DNA from: Desulforhabdus amnigena
GTDB lineage: Bacteria; Desulfobacterota; Syntrophobacteria; Syntrophobacterales; Syntrophobacteraceae
Direction of reading: 5' to 3'
Assembly (NCBI RefSeq): GCF_027925305.1
Contig: NZ_BSDR01000001.1
Coordinates: 225,001-270,000 of the forward strand
DNA length: 45,000 nucleotides
Notes under the pieces: model-generated
Told to the model about the DNA's origin: nothing
The model's input: only the letters and a program-made list of their open reading frames with translations
Database searches by the model: none
In this document: piece after piece, positions 9,108 to 16,842 of the stretch
Numbering within the stretch: the stretch's first letter is position 1
Layout of the letters: the number at the start of each line of letters is the position of its first letter
Made by a program: the position numbers and the translations under genes

Positions 9108-9761
9108 TCAGCTTGCTTTCTGTTCCATGCTGTTGCGATAGTGGATCAAGTCTTCGATGGTGACCAGCGGCAAGTCGTATTTTTCGGCGAAGGCCACGAT
9201 TTCCGGCATGCGCGCCATGGAGCCATTGGGGTTGGTGAGCTCGCACAGTACTCCGTAAGGTTTCAGGCCGGCCATGCGCATGAGATCTACGGTGGCTTCC
9301 GTGTGTCCCGGGCGTTCGAGCACACCCCCTCTGCGGGCCTTCAAGGGAAAGACATGTCCAGGCCGATGGAGGTCCTCCGGTTTGGCATGATCTGCGATGC
9401 AGGCCTTCACTGTCGTTACCCGGTCGGCGGCGGATACGCCCGTGGTGACCCCTCGTGCAGCTTCGATGGATACGGTAAAGGCGGTTTTGAACCGGCTGGA
9501 GTTGTTTTCCACCATCATGGGAAGACCGAGTGCCCGAACTTTTTCATCGGTGAGACACAGACAGACGATACCGCTGCATTCCCGGATCAGCATAGCCATT
9601 TGTGCTTCAGTCAGGGTTTCAGCGGCGAAAATCAGATCGCCCTCATTTTCCCTTTGCTCATCGTCTGTGACCAGAACGCCTCGACCATTGCGAAGCGAAG
9701 TGAGGGCTTTTTCCACCCGTTCAAAAGAATTTCCAAACCGAACTAACAAATTCTGATTCAT
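9108..9761 (-). CDS. ribB: 3,4-dihydroxy-2-butanone-4-phosphate synthase
   Basis: The enzyme converts ribulose 5-phosphate to formate and the four-carbon precursor of riboflavin. From the chosen start (MNQNLL) it is about 217 residues, the length of stand-alone RibB, and follows the E. coli protein almost segment by segment. Conserved pieces are [13 protein letters not shown] (metal and substrate acidic loop), [45 protein letters not shown] and [14 protein letters not shown]. There is no fused RibA (GTP cyclohydrolase) domain. The start at 9761 is favoured over one further upstream by an AGGAG site and by the homologous N-terminus. Expression should be set by the FMN riboswitch in its leader. 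Close likeness to the gammaproteobacterial form, rather than the RibBA fusion, may reflect transfer. Confidence 0.95.
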   Translation of the reverse strand: MNQNLLVRFGNSFERVEKALTSLRNGRGVLVTDDEQRENEGDLIFAAETLTEAQMAMLIRECSGIVCLCLTDEKVRALGLPMMVENNSSRFKTAFTVSIEAARGVTTGVSAADRVTTVKACIADHAKPEDLHRPGHVFPLKARRGGVLERPGHTEATVDLMRMAGLKPYGVLCELTNPNGSMARMPEIVAFAEKYDLPLVTIEDLIHYRNSMEQKAS

Positions 9762-9877
9762 GGTAACACTCCTTTGTTGATAATTTACCAGAATCAGGGC
9801 GCAGGGACAGACAGCTGCCTTAGCACGCACGAACAGCGTTGCACCGGAAACGGTGCCTGAGGTGGGTGCTGACTGCC

Positions 9878-10024
9878 TTATCCTCTTCCATCCGGACTCT
9901 TACCGTCGGCTCCGGCTTTACACCGGATCTGCTGACCTCCCTTCGAATCGAAGGGAGCGCTCGCGGGCTCCCCGGCGTAAAGCCGGGATACCGCCGGTGG
10001 GGAATTCCACCCCGCCCTGAGAAT
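9878..10024 (-). promoter_or_regulatory. FMN riboswitch (RFN element) controlling ribB
   Basis: Read on the minus strand, the conserved RFN blocks occur in order: TCTCAGGGCGGGG, ATTCCCCACCGGCGGTA, GAGCCCGCGAGCG, GGTCAGCAGATCCGGTG, GGAGCCGACGGTAAGAGTCC and GGATGGAAGAGG. The closing helix pairs the first and last blocks. The variable stem inside (CTCCCTTCGATTCGAAGGGAG) is a perfect hairpin. Just downstream, at 9841-9856, GCACCG-TTTC-CGGTGC can form a switch hairpin about 80 bases before the ribB start. FMN binding should lower ribB expression; whether by termination or by masking translation is not clear. Confidence 0.95.
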
Positions 10025-10471
10025 AAGTGAGTCGATAAAGTACCACTGCCCGAATTATTGTCAATGACCTTGTATGTGTTGCAGCAATTCTCATTTTGGA
10101 TGTCTCTCATGATATTGGCATTTTCGACATCTCCCCTCAATCCCCCTTCGAAGGGAGACTTTATCCTAAAAATTCCCCCTCGAGGGGGTAGGCTTTTCAA
10201 AATGAAAACTGCTGTATGTATGTATTGGGTGCAATCCAAAGTGATTGGAAGAAGCGGCCTACGAGCTAAGGGACAATACGGTTCAGTGCGTAGGTTGCAT
10301 TGAATGAAATGAAACGCAACAAACAATAATGACATGTCGCGTTTCGAAACTCAACGCGACCTACGTGCTGTATGTATTCATCAAAAAAGCCGAAGGTTCA
10401 ACTGTGTAAACGCATTCTCAAGGATTTTCAAACATTGTCTTTGCCTCCTCTCAGCCCGATGGAATGCCTGA
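10025..10471. other. Intergenic region with inverted-repeat element upstream of the ribB leader
   Basis: No gene is supported. GCAGCAATTCTCATTTTG at 10081-10098 is mirrored by CAAAATGAAAACTGCTGT at 10197-10214 (15 of 18 positions pair), giving a roughly 134-bp element with inverted ends. Inside it are CCCCTTCGAAGGGAG and CCCCCTCGAGGGGG palindromes. At about 10280-10365 there are two REP-like patches (GTAGGTTGCATTGAATG, GAAACGCAAC, CGCGTTTCGAAACTCAACGCG). The 18-mer recurs exactly at 14420-14437. Confidence 0.5.
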
Positions 10472-11197
10472 TCATTGCTGGGGAACAGGGAGTCCCGTCT
10501 GGAAAGGAGTGAGCGATGTACCGGGGGGAGAGGATGTGCCAGAAAGAGGAGATGTGCCGGGGGAAGGGGATGTGGAAAAGATGTCGGTCGATTTGAAACC
10601 TTGACCGTATGGGCTTGAACTTGTGGTTGTCCCCGGCCTGGAAAAATTCACAGAGGGCTGACCGGCCACAACCGACTGGCTGTACGCATTGATGACATCA
10701 TACAGATTCTTGACCGCCGCTGAAGCAAAAGGGTTGACCGTCGTCAGACTGGGGGCAAAAGGGTTCATCGTCATCCCATTTGATGCAAAAGGATTGGTAG
10801 TTTCGGATCCATTCACAAAAGGATTGGCAGCCGTCAATCCGGGAGTGAACGGATTACTGACAGCCGGTCCCGGTGCAAAGGGATTGACGGTGGTGCTGTT
10901 CGCTCCAAAGGGGTTGACAGTGGTTGCGCTTGGGGCAAAAGGGTTGACAGAGGTACCGATTGCCCCTCCAGACCCGAAAAGTGTGCCGGATTGAAAGGCG
11001 TTCGGTGAAGAAACGCTGAAAGGAGTGATGTTGTTGGCGGAAGGTGTTCGCACGCTTTGATTCGCATTGTTCGTCTTCACTCTGTAGACACGGACCGACG
11101 GTCCGGTTCCCTTTCCCCCGCGCCCTCCACGGGCGGCAAAAGTTGGAGTTCCCAGGACCAGTATCGACAATATAAGCAAAAAGATTTTCTTTTTCAT
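10472..11197 (-). CDS. Secreted protein of unknown function with decapeptide NPF repeats
   Basis: 241 residues, not recognised as any family. A clear signal peptide (about 1-21, KKKIFLLILSILVLG then TFAA) points to export. Residues 82-161 hold eight tandem repeats in exact 10-residue register, each with Asn-Pro-Phe (NPF at 85, 95, 105, 115, 125, 135, 145 and 155) and usually a pattern TxVNPFAPxx. The flanks are low-complexity Ser/Thr/Pro/Gly, with PGTSPLSGTSSPPGTS near the end. At DNA level this is a 30-bp minisatellite (10715-10955). No cysteines or catalytic motif are seen. NPF is a eukaryotic EH-domain ligand, but that role here would be speculation. A ribosome site (GGAGCTTACGTAAGGA) precedes the ATG. 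Confidence 0.8.
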   Translation of the reverse strand: MKKKIFLLILSILVLGTPTFAARGGRGGKGTGPSVRVYRVKTNNANQSVRTPSANNITPFSVSSPNAFQSGTLFGSGGAIGTSVNPFAPSATTVNPFGANSTTVNPFAPGPAVSNPFTPGLTAANPFVNGSETTNPFASNGMTMNPFAPSLTTVNPFASAAVKNLYDVINAYSQSVVAGQPSVNFSRPGTTTSSSPYGQGFKSTDIFSTSPSPGTSPLSGTSSPPGTSLTPFQTGLPVPQQ

Positions 11198-11430
11198 TCC
11201 TTACGTAAGCTCCTTCCTATGAAACGCAACCTTTCAACCTCAGTGAATATGAACATCCTTCAGCAGATCTGCCTATTGAGAGACTTTATACTCCACGCGG
11301 GTGAGATCCCGTCTACACAATATAACCGGGATGATGAATATTGTCATGACCGTGGCCCGTTCCGGTGTGTTTGCCTTGTCCCATTTTTGCTCTCTCAAGC
11401 CTCGTTTTATCCTGGGAAGGGCCGGTCTTC

Positions 11431-12879
11431 CTATTTTCTCCAGAATTCAGGGACGAAGAGGACGATGACCGTGTAGATTTCCAGACGTCCCAGAAGCATG
11501 CATAGGGCAAGGAGCCATTTGGCGGAGTGAGGGAGATGGGCGTAATTTTCTGTGGGACCCACGTTGCCGAACCCCGGGCCGATATTCCCAATACTTGCCG
11601 CAACGGCGGAAAAGGCGGTGAGAATATCCTGCCCCATGGCAGCCAGCAGGAATGAAGAGAGAATGAAAAGCGCCAGGTAAAGGATGAAAAATCCCCATAT
11701 CCCTTTGATGACCTCGTCCGGGACAGGACGCCCCGCCAGTTTGACCTGCAGCACAGCCCAGGGGTGAATGAGGCGCAGCAGTTCGAGATACCCGTGCTTG
11801 AGCAGCAGCATGATCCGCATGCACTTCATGCCTCCTCCCGTGGATCCCGCCGAAGCCCCCAGAAACATGCAGAAGAACAGGATGCTTTGGGGCAGGGGCG
11901 GCCATTTTTCGTAGTCGGCCGTGGCGTATCCCGTCGTCGTAATGATGGAAGCGACCTGAAATGCCGCATGTCGCAGGGATTCCCAGAAACTTGCGTATGT
12001 TTCCCGAAAGACGCTCAAGGTGGACACAGCTGTGAAGATGCTTACGAGCATCATGAAAAAACGGAATTCGGGATCTTTCCACATGACCCTGGGTCTGCCC
12101 ATGAGAGCGAAATAATGAAGGGAGAAGTTGATTCCAGCGATAAGCATGAAAACGGTGATTACCGCATCGATATAGGCGCTGCCGTAATGGGCGATGGAGG
12201 CGTTTTTTGTGGAAAATCCGCCTGTAGCCATGGTTCCGAACGTGTGGCACAGGGATTCGAAAAGATCCATTCCGCCAAACATGAGCATCACGGTTTCAAC
12301 CAGGGTAAAGAAAAGATAGACCTTCCATAGAACCATGGCCGTATCGTGGATCCGGGGTCTCAGTTTGTCCGGAACAGGGCTGGGCACTTCAGCCTTGTAG
12401 AGCTGCATCCCACCGACTCCAAGAAAGGGCAGAATGGCCAGGGAAAACACGATGATGCCCATGCCCCCCAGCCAGTGGGTCAGGCTCCTCCACATGAGAA
12501 TGCCTCTGGGCACTTTTTCGATGTCCGTAAAGATGGAGGCTCCCGTTGTACTGAAGCCCGATACGGATTCGAAAAAGCCATCCACAAAATATTCAGTGGT
12601 GGATCCCAAATAGAAAGGCAACGCTCCCGCCAATCCCGCGGTCAACCAGGCGAGTGCGACAATGGCCATTCCTTCACGGTGGGTCATGGACGGAACCCGG
12701 GAGTGCCGAAAAGCAACGAACAAGCCCAGACCCGTGGCGAGGACGATCAGGAGGGCTTTGAAGAGGGGAAGTTCGCTTCCATCCTTGTAGTGAAGGGCAA
12801 AGCCCAGGGGGAGAAGCATGGTCAGCCCGATGCAGAAAATGAGGGCCCCGATAGTCCGGATGACATAACTCCAACGCAT
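11431..12879 (-). CDS. trkH: Trk-type potassium uptake membrane subunit
   Basis: At 482 residues it is the usual length for TrkH. There are about ten to twelve membrane segments in the four-fold M1-P-M2 arrangement. Selectivity-filter glycines are visible in the pore loops: FSTTGASIFTD, TMATGGFSTKN, ITTTGYATADYEKWP and AASIGNIGPG. STGGGMKCMRI forms the third-repeat helix break. It conducts K+ inward, coupled to the membrane potential or to Na+/H+, and requires TrkA. The start lies directly against the trkA stop (12879/12880), so the two are one operon. The last residues reach the filter of repeat four and end in a short C-terminus, which looks complete. Confidence 0.95.
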   Translation of the reverse strand: MRWSYVIRTIGALIFCIGLTMLLPLGFALHYKDGSELPLFKALLIVLATGLGLFVAFRHSRVPSMTHREGMAIVALAWLTAGLAGALPFYLGSTTEYFVDGFFESVSGFSTTGASIFTDIEKVPRGILMWRSLTHWLGGMGIIVFSLAILPFLGVGGMQLYKAEVPSPVPDKLRPRIHDTAMVLWKVYLFFTLVETVMLMFGGMDLFESLCHTFGTMATGGFSTKNASIAHYGSAYIDAVITVFMLIAGINFSLHYFALMGRPRVMWKDPEFRFFMMLVSIFTAVSTLSVFRETYASFWESLRHAAFQVASIITTTGYATADYEKWPPLPQSILFFCMFLGASAGSTGGGMKCMRIMLLLKHGYLELLRLIHPWAVLQVKLAGRPVPDEVIKGIWGFFILYLALFILSSFLLAAMGQDILTAFSAVAASIGNIGPGFGNVGPTENYAHLPHSAKWLLALCMLLGRLEIYTVIVLFVPEFWRK

Positions 12880-14241
12880 CTAAAAGTACTCCAGCTTCAC
12901 CATCAATTCCCTTTCGACGCGCGGAATGTTTTTCCGGGTGGAAAGGATGATCACATTGTCCTGGGGCAACACCACCGTGTCTCCCGTGGGAATCATGCTT
13001 TGATCTCCCCGCAGAATGGCCAGAACAATCGCGCCCTTTGGAAAGTGCAGGTTCTTGAGCGGTTTTCCCACAATACCCGAACTCTCCAGGGCGATGGCTT
13101 CCAGCACTTCCGCTTCTTCCTTGAGGGAAACCGCCGAAATCACCTTCCCCCGGCGTACGTGCTGGAGGATGGTATTGATGGCAGAAAGCCTGGGGCTGAC
13201 GATGTGGCCCAGTCCGATGGCTCCGGCAATGGGGATGTAGGCGAACTTGCTGAGTCGAGTGATGCACCTTTTGGCTCCCAGCCGCTTGGCGAGAAGAGAG
13301 GTCAGCACGTTGGTTTCTTCGTCGCCCGTGAGTGAGATCACCACATCCATTCCCTGGATGTTTTCTTCTTCCAGGAGGGTCTGATCCGTGCCGTCGCCGT
13401 GGAGAACGATAGTGCGTTGCAACTGTTCCACCAGGAATTCGCAGCGTTCCAGGTTTTTTTCAATGAGTCGCACATGGAAAGGCTTTTCTTCCAAGTGTCT
13501 TGCCAGGCGCAACCCTATATTTCCCCCGCCCACAATGAGGATGTCCCGAAGGGATTCCATGCGGCTTCCGAAGAGTTCGAGGACCTTTTCCGTATCCTCG
13601 GCTTCGCAGACGAAATAAACGAGGTCTCCCGCTTTGATGCGGTCTTTTCCCGAGGGAATGATCAACCGGTCGTTTCGGAAAACAGCCGCCACAATGAATC
13701 GAAGCGCACCCACGTTGGCCCGGAGTTCCATAAGGCGGGTTCCGGTCACCGCGGCATTCTCGTTCACTCGAATGCCGATGAGCTTGATTCTGCCGCCTGC
13801 AAATTCGCTGAAGTCTTCCGCTCCCGGAACGTTCATGGATCTTGTAATGCTCTTCACGACCTCCGTTTCGGGGTTGATGATCATGCTGAGGTTGAGGATC
13901 TTCCGGGTGAGTTCCGCGTGGTAAGTGGTGTAGTGTTCGTCACGGATGCGCGCCAGCTTGACGATGCCGGGCGAGAGTGCATCGGCGAAAAGGCATGCCA
14001 CCAGGTTGGTTTCATCCTTATCGGTAACGGCCAGGAAAGTGTCCGCATGCTGAACGCCGGCTTGCTCCAGAACGTAGGGGCTGCTGCCGGACCCTTGAAT
14101 CGTCTGAACGTCAAGCAGTTCGGAAAAGCGCTTCAGAGCTTCCGCGCGATTGTCGATAATGACCACTTCTTTGCTTTCGAGAGCCAGCTTTTGCGCGATA
14201 TGAAACCTTACTTCACCGGCTCCCACGATAATGATCTTCAA
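12880..14241 (-). CDS. trkA: Trk potassium transport regulatory subunit
   Basis: 453 residues with two RCK modules, each a Rossmann NAD-binding fold followed by a TrkA-C domain, as in E. coli TrkA (458). The first dinucleotide motif reads VGAGEVRFHIA (Gly7, Gly9, Arg12), so the third glycine of GxGxxG is Arg. The second reads VGGGNIGLRLA and is intact. TVLHGDGTD- and TGDEETN-type segments follow in the second half. It sits on the cytoplasmic face of TrkH and gates it by nucleotide binding. The start codon is TTG, supported by a GAAAGGA site. trkH follows without a gap. The Arg substitution may weaken ligand binding in the first module. Confidence 0.94.
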   Translation of the reverse strand: MKIIIVGAGEVRFHIAQKLALESKEVVIIDNRAEALKRFSELLDVQTIQGSGSSPYVLEQAGVQHADTFLAVTDKDETNLVACLFADALSPGIVKLARIRDEHYTTYHAELTRKILNLSMIINPETEVVKSITRSMNVPGAEDFSEFAGGRIKLIGIRVNENAAVTGTRLMELRANVGALRFIVAAVFRNDRLIIPSGKDRIKAGDLVYFVCEAEDTEKVLELFGSRMESLRDILIVGGGNIGLRLARHLEEKPFHVRLIEKNLERCEFLVEQLQRTIVLHGDGTDQTLLEEENIQGMDVVISLTGDEETNVLTSLLAKRLGAKRCITRLSKFAYIPIAGAIGLGHIVSPRLSAINTILQHVRRGKVISAVSLKEEAEVLEAIALESSGIVGKPLKNLHFPKGAIVLAILRGDQSMIPTGDTVVLPQDNVIILSTRKNIPRVERELMVKLEYF

Positions 14242-14708
14242 TGCGGGGAATCCTTTCTCGTTTTACGTGGCCAGACAGAGGGGAACCTGCGAAATACGTT
14301 CATCAGCCATCCGCCATTGGGCATGGTCGAGTGCATATAATGGCTGCCCATTCAAGGGATGCATAAATCTTTAATCGTTATACTTTCAACTGTTCATTGC
14401 AGGATAGGGAAATCTTCCGGCAGCAATTCTCATTTTGAAAAGTGACTGAATCGTAAATCAAATCTATCGGTGATCAAGGTGCCCAATATTTCCCACGTGA
14501 CAACCAAATGTTTCCAAGAGTGAAACCACCGGATGCTTACCAGATTCAGAACTGGTCCAAATCCTGAAAGACGCTGAACCTGTTCGCCTGACGCTGTACC
14601 AATCTTGTCAAATAGTGAACATGCTGCGAGCGGCTGAACCCTGCGAGAGAGTGCCGACGTGGCCCTGGTAAAAGCAATTCAAAAATAGAATCTGGTAAGA
14701 GCAGACTA
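14242..14708. other. Intergenic region upstream of trkA
   Basis: 467 bp without a supported gene. It holds an exact second copy (14420-14437) of the 18-mer GCAGCAATTCTCATTTTG found at 10081. Short repeated words GACGCTGAACCTGTTCGCC and GACGCTGTACC occur near 14570-14600, with GGCTGAACCC at 14631. No confident promoter or terminator was read. Confidence 0.35.
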
Positions 14709-15419
14709 TCACGGAGCAAGGGATGTCCCTCTGTCCCTACTTGACCAAAAGCCTGCAAGCAACACTGCGATGATACCCGTCAGGAAGACGCCATCGAAAG
14801 TTCCTGCGCCGCCGATCGAGGCAATTGGGGCGCCAAGGCCTCGAATTTTATCGATGTTTGTAATGTCCGCGCCCAGTAGAGTTCCCATGCTTCCTGAAAT
14901 ATATGCCAGAGCTGGGGCGTATTTTCGGGAGATAACGAGCCCCACAATTGCGGAGGCCAACGGAGGAGTGAAGAATGGCACCGCAATTCCCACCCCTTTT
15001 ACGGGATAAGCCAGCTGATGGACCAGAAATGTGACAATGCCCACTCCTACAAAAGCCAGTCCGTAAAGTTTGTTTTTTACTGTGAGGTAGATGGAAAGAA
15101 AGAAGGGTACAAGCGCACCGCCAACATTTACGGCAACGACGGTGCCCGGCCATTCCTGAACGTGGGGAATGATATGCCGTATGCCGAAGAGATCAACATA
15201 TGAATTCGAGATAACTTGCTCTGGGGGAAGCTCGAAGATGGGAATATTGATATAGCTTCCCAAGAGTGAAAAGAGCATCAAGGAAAACACATACCGTTGG
15301 TTAATCCCGATTCTTTGGTATGCATAGCTTAGAATTCCGACTTCAACGAGGGTGACCAGGAAGATGAAAAGAAACAATAAAAGCAGCAAGAATGGTAGTG
15401 ATAATGGAAAGTAATGCAT
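14709..15419 (-). CDS. DUF1614-family membrane protein
   Basis: About 236 residues and strongly hydrophobic, with roughly seven membrane segments. Recognisable DUF1614 pieces are YINIPIFELP, VAVNVGGALVPFFLS, GVGIAVPFFTPPL, ISGSMGTLLGADITN and ASIGGAGTFDGVFLTGI. The Asn/Gly/Asp-rich re-entrant parts suggest a transporter or channel, but the family has no established biochemical role. The start at 15419 (MHYF) is preferred over one 12 codons upstream because an AAGGGA site precedes it. It is a single gene between the trk operon and tRNA-Trp. Confidence 0.85.
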   Translation of the reverse strand: MHYFPLSLPFLLLLLFLFIFLVTLVEVGILSYAYQRIGINQRYVFSLMLFSLLGSYINIPIFELPPEQVISNSYVDLFGIRHIIPHVQEWPGTVVAVNVGGALVPFFLSIYLTVKNKLYGLAFVGVGIVTFLVHQLAYPVKGVGIAVPFFTPPLASAIVGLVISRKYAPALAYISGSMGTLLGADITNIDKIRGLGAPIASIGGAGTFDGVFLTGIIAVLLAGFWSSRDRGTSLAP

Positions 15420-15653
15420 TTCATTTCCCTTCGTTTCAAGAGAGAGTCTTTGCATCGGGCGGTCTGGTTCTCAGACTTCCGATAAATCAAAATCTTACAG
15501 ACTTTTGTCGGTCAATCGGGACATATGAGACATTCTTTTCTATAGAGAATGTCTCTGGAGAGTCTGAATACCGCTCTTTGAAAACTGAATATTTGTTATG
15601 TATTAGGAAATGTCATTATAAAGAAAGCGAAAAATTACCTCTTGCCGGGAACG

Positions 15654-15704
15654 GATGTACGCAGAGGTGAGGAAAACTGCATTGAATGTACGCAATATCA
15701 TGTA
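15654..15704. repeat. Three direct copies of ATGTACGCA
   Basis: ATGTACGCA occurs three times in 51 bp, with unit starts about 31 and 14 bases apart. It lies between the DUF1614 gene and the tRNA-Trp terminator. Purpose unknown; it could be an iteron-like or regulator binding array upstream of the DUF1614 gene. Confidence 0.55.
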
Positions 15705-15710
15705 CGCAAC

Positions 15711-15746
15711 GAAAAAAGGGGAAACAGATTCAACCTGTAACCCCTT
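15711..15746 (-). terminator. Rho-independent terminator of tRNA-Trp
   Basis: On the minus strand the arm AAGGGGTTACAG pairs with CTGTTTCCCCTT around a short loop. The second arm runs into a T stretch (plus-strand AAAAAA at about 15710). It follows the tRNA 3' end by about 10 bases. Confidence 0.8.
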
Positions 15747-15754
15747 GAATTTTC

Positions 15755-15831
15755 TGGCAGGCCAGGAGGGATTCGAACCCCCAGCCCCCGGATTTGGAGT
15801 CCGGTGCTCTAACCGTTAGAGCTACTGGCCT
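15755..15831 (-). tRNA. tRNA-Trp (anticodon CCA)
   Basis: Full cloverleaf on the minus strand. The 7-bp acceptor stem is AGGCCAG/CTGGCCT, with D stem GCTC/GAGC and anticodon stem CCGGA/TCCGG. The loop CTCCAAA gives anticodon CCA. The T stem is GGGGG/CCCTC (one G-T pair) with loop TTCGAAT, and the discriminator is G. The 3' CCA is encoded (plus-strand TGG at 15755-15757). Length is 77 with CCA. Confidence 0.97.
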
Positions 15832-15844
15832 GCAGGTGGCAATC

Positions 15845-15873
15845 TGTATAATGGTTTCTCCCGCCGATGTAAA
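15845..15873 (-). promoter_or_regulatory. Sigma-70-type promoter of tRNA-Trp
   Basis: On the minus strand TTTACA (-35) and TATACA (-10) are separated by exactly 17 bases. The -10 box lies about 14 bases before the tRNA 5' end, as expected for a stable-RNA promoter. Confidence 0.7.
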
Positions 15874-16271
15874 GCAAAATATTTTTTCCCCGCCTCATTT
15901 CAGTCAACAAAGTTCCTTTTATCGGGTTTCATCTCTTGGAATGTTCTTGCCTCATTGAGTCTGAAGGCTTGAATTTTGCTAATCAAAAGATTACATCGAT
16001 AATTTCCTGGCTTGTATAGGGACTCACATGAAAATTCGTGAGGTGCCGGGTATGTATTCGGCTTTTGGGACACTGTTTTAGTAATGGTGTTTTAAGAAAA
16101 GAAATTTCGTCGTTGTGACTTTGTTTCCTGATGTTTCGTTTGATATGGAATGATTTTTATCAAATTTATTTGATATGGACTTGTCAAGTGACTGAACATT
16201 GATTACACTTTTACAAAAAATATCGTTATTTCCAATAAATGGGGCAGGTGTGGTAGAGAAGGAGAGGATGG
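15874..16271. other. AT-rich intergenic region with no recognised gene
   Basis: About 400 bp, clearly richer in A and T than its surroundings. It contains a CTCAC/GTGAG hairpin at about 16022-16045, two copies of TTTGATATGGA (about 16139 and 16170) and ATCAAATTTATTTGAT. It may hold the promoter of the small Cys-rich gene that follows; no known RNA motif was recognised. Confidence 0.35.
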
Positions 16272-16535
16272 ATGAAAATAAAATACTGTCAAAAATATGA
16301 AAAATATGTGAGCCAGAGGCACTGTGAGTTCTTCAACGAGGGGGCTCAGTGCGAATATTACTCGCCCAAGTGTTGGAACAGCATCAAGGATCTGCTTGCG
16401 GATCAAGGGCGTCCGAAATGGGATGTTAATGCGGTAATCAAGCCGTTCAAATGCAACTTGCTTGACAGGGAATATTTGAATTTGCTGAACCGGAAAAAAC
16501 GCCTGAGAAAAGGAGCGATTGCTGCAAGAGGATAG
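16272..16535 (+). CDS. Small cysteine-rich hypothetical protein
   Basis: 87 residues, unrecognised. It starts at an ATG with a strong ribosome site (GGAGAGGATGG). Composition is that of a real soluble protein: rich in Lys, Tyr and Asn, with five cysteines (Cys6, 18, 27, 33 and 60) and one His at 17. The first four, C-x11-C-x8-C-x5-C, could bind a metal. The C-terminus is very basic (NRKKRLRKGAIAARG). The opposite strand is also open here but gives a hydrophobic, poorly composed peptide. It precedes the carboxylase genes with a probable terminator between, so it is probably a separate unit. Confidence 0.6.
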   Translation: MKIKYCQKYEKYVSQRHCEFFNEGAQCEYYSPKCWNSIKDLLADQGRPKWDVNAVIKPFKCNLLDREYLNLLNRKKRLRKGAIAARG

Positions 16536-16552
16536 GATCAAAGACTTCGGGT

Positions 16553-16584
16553 GCAGAGCGGAGTGGTTTGTCTCCGTCTTTTTC
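16553..16584 (+). terminator. Possible terminator after the Cys-rich gene
   Basis: CGGAG at about 16558 pairs with CTCCG at 16574, and the second arm runs into TCTTTTTCC. The arms are short, so this is a moderate call. Confidence 0.45.
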
Positions 16585-16842
16585 CTTCGATTTTCTAATT
16601 CTATCTTGATAGCACCTCTCCCATTGATGTCAGCTCACTTCTTGTGTTAATAAAATCCTTTGTAACAGAACACCGACCGAATGATTTTCCTTGAGTGAGT
16701 CAGGATCTGATTCGCCCTGAGGGAAACCATTGTGGCAGAAGCGGGCATTGTTCCGACCAGGAATTTTTCCTGACGGGCCATGTGGCCATGAGCGAACTAT
16801 AGAAGAAAGCTGGATTCCTTCTCTGAGAGAGTGAGCGCAAGT

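Noticed and set aside
9820-10335. 171-residue frame on the minus strand
   Set aside because: It is the FMN riboswitch and its leader read as protein.
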